This document shows positions 17,322 through 26,075 of a stretch of DNA of 64,000 nt, piece by piece. Position 1 is the first letter of the stretch. Each line of letters begins with the position of its first letter. The stretch is from Pseudomonadota bacterium. GTDB lineage: Bacteria > Pseudomonadota > Alphaproteobacteria > Rhodospirillales > Magnetospirillaceae. The stretch covers positions 1 to 64,000 of the forward strand of contig JAJZUL010000011.1 in assembly GCA_021848545.1 (NCBI GenBank). The letters run 5' to 3'. The notes below the pieces were generated by a model. That model searched no databases, was not told where the DNA came from, and saw only the letters and a list, made by a program, of their open reading frames with translations. The position numbers and the translations under genes were made by a program.

Positions 17322-18427
17322 CAGGGTTTCAAGTCCTTCAAAGCCTCGGCGACGCGGGCCGTCACCCCGGCCCAATCGCCGCCGCCGGTCTGGCGGAACA
17401 GCCGCAGCGACGGGTACCAGGGGCTGTCGTCCCGGTCCATCAGCCAGCGCCAGTCGGGGATATGGGGCAGCATCGCCCAGACCGGGCGGCCCAGGGCGCC
17501 GGCCAGATGGACCGGCGAGGAATCGATCGAGATCAGCAGATCGGCGATGGCCAGGATGGCGGCGGTATCCTCGAAATCCTCGATCTTGTCGCTCAGCGGA
17601 ATCAGGGTCATTCCGGCCGGCGGATGGGCCGCCTGTTCGGCCGCCGGTCCCTTCTGGATGGCGAGAAAGGTCGCGCCGGGCATGGCCAGCGGCGCCAGAT
17701 CCGCCAACGTCATGGAGCGGTTGGCGTCGTTGAGATGGTCGGGCCGTCCCGCCCAGACCAAAGCCACCAGCGGCCGGGAAAGGTGGCCCAAGTGGCGGCG
17801 CCATTTGGCCAAGCGGGTGGGGTCCGGCGTCATATAGGGGACGGGGCCGGGCAGATCGGCCATTTTCAGCCCCATGGCCATGGGCAGGCTCATCATCTCG
17901 CAATGAAGATCGAAGGGCGGGGGCAATTCGCCCTTCACCACGATCTCGTCGAAGCCGCCGGTCCGCTTGGCCAGGGACAAGGCGTGGGGATTGATTTCCA
18001 GGATGATCCGCGCCCCGCTTCGTTCCTTGGCCCAAGGGACCATGCGCAGGAACTGGAAGGTGTCGCCGAATCCCTGTTCGTCATGGATCAACAGGGTGCG
18101 GCCCGCGATCCGGTTGCCCTCCCAGCGCGGGCGCTGGACCTTGCGTTCGATGCGGGTGGTATGGGCCAGACTGTAGCGCCAGCGATATTCGATCCAACCC
18201 TGTTCGAAGTCGCCCATCAGCAACAGCACTTCGGCCAGATCGAAGCGGTTGGCGAGATCGCCGGGCACGGCATCGACGATCATCTGGCGGATGGCCCGGC
18301 ATTCCTCGACCCGTCCCTGCGCCAGCACGGCGTTGGCCAGCATTTTCCACAGCGGGATGGGGCCGGTGCCGGAAGCGAGATGGGGGCGCACCAGGGCTTC
18401 GGCCTCTTGCGGGCGCCGTTCGGCCAT
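17321..18427 (-). CDS. TPR-containing glycosyltransferase-like protein
   Basis: The first 80 residues are TPR helices (ERRPQEAEALVRPHL, EVLLLMGDFEQGWIEYRWR). The rest has the pattern of GT-B enzymes related to GT9 and GT41 (LLIHDEQGFGDTFQFLRM, VALVWAGRPDHLND, LLISIDSSPVHLAGALG). ATG 18427 is the first standard start, but coding character (DAIQGPFQKL) continues upstream to an ATT codon at 18466, which has AGGG 7-10 bases before it and a stop just beyond. The true start may therefore be non-canonical. Target is unknown. Confidence 0.8.
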   Translation of the reverse strand: MAERRPQEAEALVRPHLASGTGPIPLWKMLANAVLAQGRVEECRAIRQMIVDAVPGDLANRFDLAEVLLLMGDFEQGWIEYRWRYSLAHTTRIERKVQRPRWEGNRIAGRTLLIHDEQGFGDTFQFLRMVPWAKERSGARIILEINPHALSLAKRTGGFDEIVVKGELPPPFDLHCEMMSLPMAMGLKMADLPGPVPYMTPDPTRLAKWRRHLGHLSRPLVALVWAGRPDHLNDANRSMTLADLAPLAMPGATFLAIQKGPAAEQAAHPPAGMTLIPLSDKIEDFEDTAAILAIADLLISIDSSPVHLAGALGRPVWAMLPHIPDWRWLMDRDDSPWYPSLRLFRQTGGGDWAGVTARVAEALKDLKP

Positions 18428-18554
18428 CAGTTTCTGGAACGGGCCTTGGATCGCGTCGAAATCGGTAATGTTGGCGCCCTATCGACAATCATGGCTCGGT
18501 CTCGGCCGGGGCCGTGACTCTTCGTTACCACGGTGACCGGGGGCGAGGGCTTCG

Positions 18555-18881
18555 TCAACGGCCGCTCTGATCCCACGATCCGCCCATCTTCGTCACCAGA
18601 TGGATGTAATCGAACAGATCGCTCAGCATGAAATGGCGGTTCTCGGCTTTGCTCATATGTTTGACGGTGCCGCGCTCGCCGTCGAGATAGCGGAAGGCGG
18701 TGGTGCGGAATTGCTCCGGCAGGCCGAGATTGAAGGCCGAAGGCTGGGTCAATAATTTGCAGATCTGCTCGAACAGCAGCCGGAAGCGGTCATCCTCCGG
18801 GTCCATGTAGACGTCCCCGAAATCCGTTTTGTAGCGGCTGAACAAAGCGAGGTAATCCTCGCCATCCGGCTTGGTCCGCAT
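18555..18881 (-). CDS. Conserved-looking protein of unknown function
   Basis: A soluble 108-residue protein, charged and helical, without signal peptide or membrane helix. ATG 18881 has GGGGAGCG upstream. Features include FEQICKLLTQPSAFNLGLPE and LSDLFDYIHLVTKMGG. I do not recognise a family. It stands alone between the TPR glycosyltransferase gene and the ABC importer genes, in the same orientation. Confidence 0.6.
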   Translation of the reverse strand: MRTKPDGEDYLALFSRYKTDFGDVYMDPEDDRFRLLFEQICKLLTQPSAFNLGLPEQFRTTAFRYLDGERGTVKHMSKAENRHFMLSDLFDYIHLVTKMGGSWDQSGR

Positions 18882-19007
18882 CGATCCGCTCCCCGCTTGT
18901 TCCCGTCTCGTCAAGCAAGATCGGTGCCATGGTTTTGCGGCGTTGACATCCAATCCGTGGTCGAATTGACGACAGTGAGCCCGAAATCCCGCTGATCGGC
19001 CGTGCCC

Positions 19008-20357
19008 CTATCCCGCGTCCGCCGCCGGCGGCTTTTCGCCGTCCCCTTCCTCGTCCTCTTCCTCGTCCTCGGGCAGTTCGAGCAGGCCGGTATTGTAATC
19101 GTAATCGAACAGGTCGCCGTAACGGCCCCAGGCGATCATCATTTCCAGCACCCGTTCCGCCTCGTCGCCGGTCAAATAATCCTGAAGCTCCTGAAGGAAC
19201 CGTTCCTCGGGCGCGCGGTGGCCGCGCCGTTCCTCCAGCACCCGGCGGATATGGGCGGCCAGCGGAATCGACCGCACCAGATGCTCGGCGAACATCTCCT
19301 TGCGGTCGTCATTGTCGGCCTCGGCGAAGGCGCGACCCGAGGGCGTCAGGAAGATGTCGCCGGCGGCCAGGCGGGCGAAACCCAGCACCCGCAGGCCCTC
19401 GTACAGATGGAACAGGGCGTCGTCGGGCAGCTCGGTGACCTCGGCCAGGGCCGGCAAATCGGCATGGCCGTTGAACGGCGGTTCGGCCACGGTTTCCAGC
19501 AGACTGGCCAGCTTGCCCGGCGAGGCGTCGGGAAGACGATAGCCGATGGTGATGGCTTCGCCGGCGGCGGTGCCGGTCCGGGCGACGGCAGTCATCAATC
19601 CATAGACCTCGTCGACGATCTGGCGGAAGACGGCGCTTTCGGTGTCGCGGGGCCGGGCCAGGGTGATGGGAATGTCGGCCCGCACCCGGCCGGGGTCGCT
19701 GGAAAAGATCAGGATGCGGTCGGCCATGGAGACCGCTTCCTCGATATTGTGGGACACCAGCAGGATGCCCTTGGTGGGGATGCGGCGCTCGTCCCACAAT
19801 TCCAGAAGATCGCCGCGCAGGGTTTCCGAGGTCAGCACGTCGAGCGCCGAGAACGGCTCGTCCAGCAGCAGCACGTCCGGGCGCATCACCAGGGCGCGGG
19901 CGAAGCCCACCCGCTGGCGCATGCCGCCCGACAATTCCTTCGGGTACGCGCCTTCGAACCCGCCCAGTCCGATCAACTCGATGGCCTCCTGGGCGCGGTC
20001 CTCGCGCTCGGCGCGGGGAACCTTTTGCGCCTCCAGCCCCAGTTCCACGTTTTCCTGGACCGTCAGCCAGGGAAACAGGGCGAAGGATTGGAACACCATG
20101 GAAATGCCGCGCGCCGGGCCGGTCATGGGCTGGCCGCGATACAGCACCGTGCCGCCATTGGCGCGGATCAGCCCGGCCATGATGCGCAGCAGCGTCGATT
20201 TGCCCGATCCCGATTTTCCCAAAAGCGCGACGATCTCGCCCTCGGCCAGACGGAAATCAACCCCCTCCAGCACCGTGCGTTCCTTGTGATCCGGGGTGCG
20301 GAAGGTCTTCTTGACCCCGCTCAGGTCGAGCAGCGCCGTGCCGTGATGACCATTCAT
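19008..20357 (-). CDS. NitT/TauT-type ABC transporter ATPase with AAA-associated C-terminal domain
   Basis: The 449-residue protein is a nitrate/sulfonate/taurine-class ATPase. Walker A is LLGKSGSGKST, signature LSGGMRQRVGFARAL, Walker B VLLLDEPFSALD and H-loop LVSHNIEEA. After about residue 270 comes a helical extension of the AAA-associated C-terminal type, ending in an acidic tail (LPEDEEEDEEGDGE). It lies 44 bases downstream of its permease gene. No substrate-binding protein gene is nearby, so the substrate is open. Confidence 0.88.
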   Translation of the reverse strand: MNGHHGTALLDLSGVKKTFRTPDHKERTVLEGVDFRLAEGEIVALLGKSGSGKSTLLRIMAGLIRANGGTVLYRGQPMTGPARGISMVFQSFALFPWLTVQENVELGLEAQKVPRAEREDRAQEAIELIGLGGFEGAYPKELSGGMRQRVGFARALVMRPDVLLLDEPFSALDVLTSETLRGDLLELWDERRIPTKGILLVSHNIEEAVSMADRILIFSSDPGRVRADIPITLARPRDTESAVFRQIVDEVYGLMTAVARTGTAAGEAITIGYRLPDASPGKLASLLETVAEPPFNGHADLPALAEVTELPDDALFHLYEGLRVLGFARLAAGDIFLTPSGRAFAEADNDDRKEMFAEHLVRSIPLAAHIRRVLEERRGHRAPEERFLQELQDYLTGDEAERVLEMMIAWGRYGDLFDYDYNTGLLELPEDEEEDEEGDGEKPPAADAG

Positions 20358-20401
20358 TGTCAGCTCTCCCTAAACCCGAAGCGCGGACCGCCGTTCCGGC
20401 G

Positions 20402-22141
20402 TCAATCAAGACGCAGCCGCTCGGCGGCGATCATGTACAGGCGCCGCCAGACGAAGCGGTTCAGCGCCATCACGAACAGGCACATCACGGCGATGCCCAG
20501 GGCGATGCGCGGAAAATCGCCGGCCTGGGTGGCGTTGGCGATATAGGCGCCCAGCCCCACCGCTTGCAACTTTACGTTGCCCCAGCTTACCAGTTCCGAG
20601 ACGATGGAGGCGTTCCACGATCCCCCCGACGCGGTGATGGCGCCGGTCAGGTAAGACGGGAAGATCGCCGGCAGGATGAAGCGTTTCCATTTCAGCCAGC
20701 CCGACAGCCCCATATTGCCGGCCGCGTCCTTCATGTCCTGGGGCAGGGCCGAAGCGCCGGCGATGACGTTGAACAGGATGTACCATTGCGTCCCCAGGAT
20801 CATCAGGGGGCTGGTCCAGATATTGACGTTGAGGTGGTAGCGCACGATCACCATCACCACCACCGGAAACATCAGATTGGCGGGAAAGGCCGCCAGGAAC
20901 TGGGCCACCGCCTGAAGATTCTGGGCGATGCGCGGCCGCGTGCCGATCCACACCCCCACCGGCACCCAGATCAGCGAGGCCAGGGCGATCAGCACCACCA
21001 CCCGGATGGTGGTGGCCACGCCGAACATGAACACCCGGCCGACCTCGGCCAGTCCGACCTCGTCATGGACGAAGAATCCGACCTTCACCAGGGCCGCCGC
21101 CGCCGCGCCGATCAGCACCACGTTCCAGACCTTGTCCAGCCAGGCGGGCAGGGTGAGCAAAGGCCCCGGCTGGCGGTAAAAGGCGCTTTTGTCGCGCGGC
21201 CGCAACAGGCCCGAGGTCCGGTCCCACAGCATGCCCGGCAGGGTGACCATCGCCTGGAACATCCGCGCCCGCTGGATCAGGGTCAAAAGCCAGGATTCGG
21301 GGATCTGCTCGCCCGGCAGGGAATCGAACTTGAACTTGTCGGCCCAGGCCACCAGGGGGCGGAACATCAACTGGTCGTAGACCAGGATGCCCCCCAGCAC
21401 CGCCAGGATCGCCCAGCCGATGGCCGCCATGTCCCGGTGGGCGATGGCCAGCGCGATATAGCTGCCCACGCCCGGCAGCATGATGGTCTGGCCGGAAACC
21501 GAAATGGCCTCGGACGCCACCACGAAGAACCAGCCCCCCGACACCGACATCATCATGTTCCACACCAGGCCGGGCACCGCCCAGGGCAGTTCCAGACGCC
21601 AGAACCGCTGCCACGGCGACAGGTGGAACATGTTGGCCGCCTCGATCAGATCGTTGGGCACGGTCTTCAGCGACGAATACAGGCTGAAGGTCATGTTCCA
21701 GGCCTGCGAGGTGAAAATGGCGAAGATGGCCGCGCATTCCACCCCCAGCAGATTGCCGGGGAACAGGGCGATGAAGCCGGTGACGGTGATCGACAGGAAG
21801 CCCAGAATGGGAATGGATTGCAGGATGTCGAGGATCGGGATCAGCACTTTTTCCAAAGCCTCCACCTTGGCCGCCAGGGTGGCGTAGACCAGGGTGAACA
21901 GCATGGAACAGGCCAGGGCGGCGGCCATCCTGAGCGCCGAGCGCAACAGGTAGTAGGGCAGGTTGGACGGGTCCAGCGACAGCGGGATCGGCGTGCCGAT
22001 ATTGTAGGGCGTGGTCATCTGGGCGCCGCCATAGGCCAGCAGCACCAACAGGGCGAAGACCAGCGGCAGCAGCAGAGCGTCCCAGGAATTGGGCCGAATC
22101 TCGGGCCTTGTGTAGTCGGGGCGCGATGGATTGAGCCTCAA
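20402..22141 (-). CDS. Fused double ABC permease (two BPD_transp domains)
   Basis: The 579-residue integral membrane protein has two binding-protein-dependent permease halves joined by a linker near residues 290-350. Each half has an EAA-type loop: EAANMFHLSPWQRFWRLELP in the first and DAAGNMGLSGWLKWKRFILP in the second. Duplicated permeases paired with a long ATPase form a recurrent two-gene family without a dedicated binding protein. With the ATPase it makes a complete inner-membrane channel; anion uptake is suggested by family only. Confidence 0.88.
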   Translation of the reverse strand: MRLNPSRPDYTRPEIRPNSWDALLLPLVFALLVLLAYGGAQMTTPYNIGTPIPLSLDPSNLPYYLLRSALRMAAALACSMLFTLVYATLAAKVEALEKVLIPILDILQSIPILGFLSITVTGFIALFPGNLLGVECAAIFAIFTSQAWNMTFSLYSSLKTVPNDLIEAANMFHLSPWQRFWRLELPWAVPGLVWNMMMSVSGGWFFVVASEAISVSGQTIMLPGVGSYIALAIAHRDMAAIGWAILAVLGGILVYDQLMFRPLVAWADKFKFDSLPGEQIPESWLLTLIQRARMFQAMVTLPGMLWDRTSGLLRPRDKSAFYRQPGPLLTLPAWLDKVWNVVLIGAAAAALVKVGFFVHDEVGLAEVGRVFMFGVATTIRVVVLIALASLIWVPVGVWIGTRPRIAQNLQAVAQFLAAFPANLMFPVVVMVIVRYHLNVNIWTSPLMILGTQWYILFNVIAGASALPQDMKDAAGNMGLSGWLKWKRFILPAIFPSYLTGAITASGGSWNASIVSELVSWGNVKLQAVGLGAYIANATQAGDFPRIALGIAVMCLFVMALNRFVWRRLYMIAAERLRLD

Positions 22142-22197
22142 AGGAATCCTCCTGGAGGGCGAGCCCTGTTCATAATGCGGCGCGTCGCGGCTGTCGA

Positions 22198-22526
22198 GTT
22201 TGTTGGTTGGGCCTCAGGCGCCGGCGCTCGCGCTTGGCTGTCCTCGCGCCCTGCGGGCGCTCCGGCGCGCTGGTCTTGGTGCTCCGCTGCGCTTCGGGCG
22301 CATAGTCGCGGCGGGTTTGTTGGTTGGCCTCAAGCGCCGGCGCTTGCGCTTGGCTTATCCTCGCTCGCTGCGCTCGCTCCGGCGCGCTGGTCTTGGTGCT
22401 CCGCTGCGCTTCGGGCGCATAGTCGTCGCTGGTTTGTTGGCTCGCCTCAAGCGCCGGCGCTTGCGCTTGGCTTATCCTCACTCGCTGCGCTCGCTCCGGC
22501 GCGCTCAATGCGCATAGTCGTCGCTG
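22198..22526. repeat. Three tandem ~117-bp repeats
   Basis: Units begin GTTTGTTGG at 22198, 22315 and 22433, giving periods of 117 and 118 bases. The third unit is truncated, lacking CTGGTCTTGGTGCTCCGCTG. Each unit contains the palindrome AGCGCCGGCGCTTGCGCTT, CTCGCTGCGCTCG and GGGCGCATAGTCG. All frames are open, so spurious Arg-rich ORFs appear; I see no gene. The stretch from here to 22630 holds nothing else I can support. Confidence 0.8.
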
Positions 22527-22640
22527 CGCTCCTCCGGGTGCCGCAGGTCGAGAATTGTGGGGGCGGGTGGGGTTTTGGCGGTTGAAATATTGATTCGCCG
22601 CAGGCGCTGGCGCGGCGGCGGGTCCTGCATTATATTGGGG

Positions 22641-22934
22641 GTGTCGGGCTTGCCCGACTACGGTGCTAAACGCTTTGCGGAATAAGCGTTGCGGACCCGG
22701 GGGCGGTACCCGGCGCCTCCACCATCGATTTACCGGCCGACGCTTTCGGGCCAGGCCGGTATCATGGGGGCGAAACAGGATCGACGCGCGTAGTAAAGGC
22801 ATGGCTTGTGCTCGGCATGGTTCCGCCGTTATCGGGCCGTTCTCACAAGTGCCAACGACAACGTTGCTCTTGCCGCTGCCGCGTAAAAAACGGTAAGCGC
22901 GGTTCGGGGGGCGCCGGGCAACAGAAGTCCCCCC
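22641..22934 (+). ncRNA. ssrA: Circularly permuted two-piece tmRNA
   Basis: The acceptor piece ends with a T-stem CCGGG/CCCGG around GGCGGTA and CGCCTCCACCA at 22724. After a 41-base spacer the coding piece starts GGGGGCGAAACAGGATCGACG at 22766; GGGGGCG pairs with CGCCTCC (one G-U) to form the tRNA-like acceptor stem. This order is the permuted arrangement known in alphaproteobacteria. The tag frame at 22851-22886 reads ANDNVALAAA then TAA. The piece ends near the GGGGGG/CCCCCC hairpin at about 22905-22934. TATATT at 22631-22636 is a plausible -10. The outer boundaries are approximate. It rescues stalled ribosomes and tags nascent proteins. Confidence 0.93.
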
Positions 22935-23025
22935 ACAAATTTGCGTAAGAATGCTTCGGTATGGGGTCATTTGCGCAGACGTCGGAAACTGGGCGAAGAT
23001 TGAAGTCCAGGAGCAAGGGGTGCAT

Positions 23026-23496
23026 ATGCCCGAGGAAATTCTCAAATATGATCGCATGGTGGAAAACGCGCTCAGGGGCGTGGTACGCGATGCTTTGGCG
23101 CTGACGGCCCAAAACGGACCGATCGGCGACCATCACTTTTACATCACGTTCCGTACGTCCTTCCCCGGCACGCGCGTTCCCGATTATATTCGCGCCCAAC
23201 ATCCCGATGAAATGACCATTGTATTACAGCACCAATTCTGGGATTTGGAAGTGGCCGACGACGGCTTCAACGTCGCCCTGTCCTTTTCCGGGGTGCCGGA
23301 AAATCTTTGGATTCCTTTCGCCGCGGTGACGGGTTTCGCCGATCCCTCGGCGAAGTTCGGTCTCCAGTTCCAGGGGGACGGGGCTTCGCCCCCCGATGAC
23401 GGCGAGGATGTTCCCGACATCGAGCCGGCACCGGAAGAGGCGCCGCCGTCGGGCGACGGCAATGTCGTGACGCTGGACGCGTTCCGCAAGAAATAA
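23026..23496 (+). CDS. sspB: ClpXP adaptor SspB (alpha type)
   Basis: A 156-residue alpha-type SspB. The globular tag-binding domain spans about 1-115 ([41 protein letters not shown]). An acidic Pro-rich linker and the C-terminal ClpX-binding tail [10 protein letters not shown] follow. It tethers ssrA-tagged proteins to ClpXP. ATG 23026 follows AGGAGCAAGGGG. It lies 91 bases downstream of the tmRNA gene, placing tag writer and tag reader side by side, and 29 bases upstream of the fumarase gene. Confidence 0.92.
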   Translation: MPEEILKYDRMVENALRGVVRDALALTAQNGPIGDHHFYITFRTSFPGTRVPDYIRAQHPDEMTIVLQHQFWDLEVADDGFNVALSFSGVPENLWIPFAAVTGFADPSAKFGLQFQGDGASPPDDGEDVPDIEPAPEEAPPSGDGNVVTLDAFRKK

Positions 23497-23525
23497 GGAC
23501 CCCGGAACGGCGTCGGAGGAGGATC

Positions 23526-25151
<1,626 letters not shown>

Positions 25152-25592
25152 TCATCCGGGCCGCGTCGTTTCCATTTCCGCCAGCAGCCAATGTTCCAGG
25201 GCCTGACCCTGGGGCCGGCCCCGCGCCTCCCAGATGTAATGGGCGCGCTTGCGGATGGAATCGAGATCGCTGCCGGCCAGGACCGACGAGACCCGGCGGT
25301 TCATCGCCACCAGCGAATGGATGTCGTGGTCGCTGACCGCCGGCCGCTGGGTGGCCCCCAGGGCGAAAGCGGTCTGGCGCTGGTCGGGCACCGGCCATTT
25401 CTGGTGGCTGGCGATGGACCGCACCGCGCGCCAGACCCGGCGATTATCTTCCAACGCCTTCAGGAAAGCGGTCGAATCGGCGGCGCCGTCAAGCGCGCTG
25501 GCGGCGAAGGCCAGGGCCAGCGCGCCCCTTTCGGCCAGGCTGAGCGGTGTCGAATCGGTTCCCGCGTCGGCTTGTGCAAGCGATACCTGCAT
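25152..25592 (-). CDS. FlaF-like protein with C-terminal DUF2934-like segment
   Basis: A 146-residue protein. The first 100 residues resemble FlaF, the flagellin-synthesis regulator (FLKALEDNRRVWRAVRS, then IHSLVAMNRRVSSVLAG). The last 35 residues (IRKRAHYIWEARGRPQG, LEHWLLAEME) match the DUF2934 pattern. I know of no established combination of the two, so the FlaF part is tentative. ATG 25592 has GGGAG upstream. No flagellar gene is adjacent. Convergent with the fumarase gene, with no gap between them. Confidence 0.65.
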   Translation of the reverse strand: MQVSLAQADAGTDSTPLSLAERGALALAFAASALDGAADSTAFLKALEDNRRVWRAVRSIASHQKWPVPDQRQTAFALGATQRPAVSDHDIHSLVAMNRRVSSVLAGSDLDSIRKRAHYIWEARGRPQGQALEHWLLAEMETTRPG

Positions 25593-25809
25593 GATCCAAG
25601 ATCTCCCGTCGCGCTCGAGCATCCCTGATAAGGTAGGTAGCGGGCGGGAAGAAGTGTGGCAAGTGACTTCCGATTAATCTTTTCTGACCGTAATGAAAAT
25701 CCAGTATTTCCGCCGTTTTCAGGCGATGTGCGCATCTAACCGAACGGGTGGGGTCATGTCGGTTTTGTGACAAAACTACAGTACCGATATGGAAAAGGGA
25801 GGGGCGGGC

Positions 25810-25941
25810 ATGAAATCAAGGGTTGGCCAGTCTCTTGTCCTGTCGCATTATTTGCCCCATCGTATTATCGATCCAGGCAATGCGGGTGGGTGGCGGCCAG
25901 ACTTTTTGCGACCCCCGGACTTTGGTCCAGTGGACTTTTAG
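25810..25941 (+). CDS. Possible 43-residue leader or small protein upstream of soeA
   Basis: ATG 25810 is preceded by AAAGGGAGGGGCGGGC, a strong ribosome-binding site. It encodes MKSRVGQSLVLSHYLPHRII and then a Pro-rich tail ending PDFGPVDF. No family is recognised. The surrounding 25593-26075 region is otherwise non-coding and must contain the promoter of the molybdoenzyme operon, so the small ORF could be a leader peptide or chance. Confidence 0.3.
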   Translation: MKSRVGQSLVLSHYLPHRIIDPGNAGGWRPDFLRPPDFGPVDF

Positions 25942-26075
25942 CCATCCCAAACTTTGCCCCAAATCCTTGCTTTATTAGTGCGCTCTAATGTAATGTTCGG
26001 CCCTTCGCGCGGGCAGGGGGCGGGCGGCGCATGCCGGCCGGCGAGCGAAAAACGGCGGAAAGCCAAGGAGACGGT

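Noticed and set aside
22198-22526. CRISPR array
   Set aside because: Units of 117 bp are contiguous without unique spacers, and no cas genes are nearby.
22170-23057. Minus-strand frame across the tandem repeats, tmRNA and sspB start
   Set aside because: It is open only because of the GC-rich repeats; it overlaps tmRNA and sspB.
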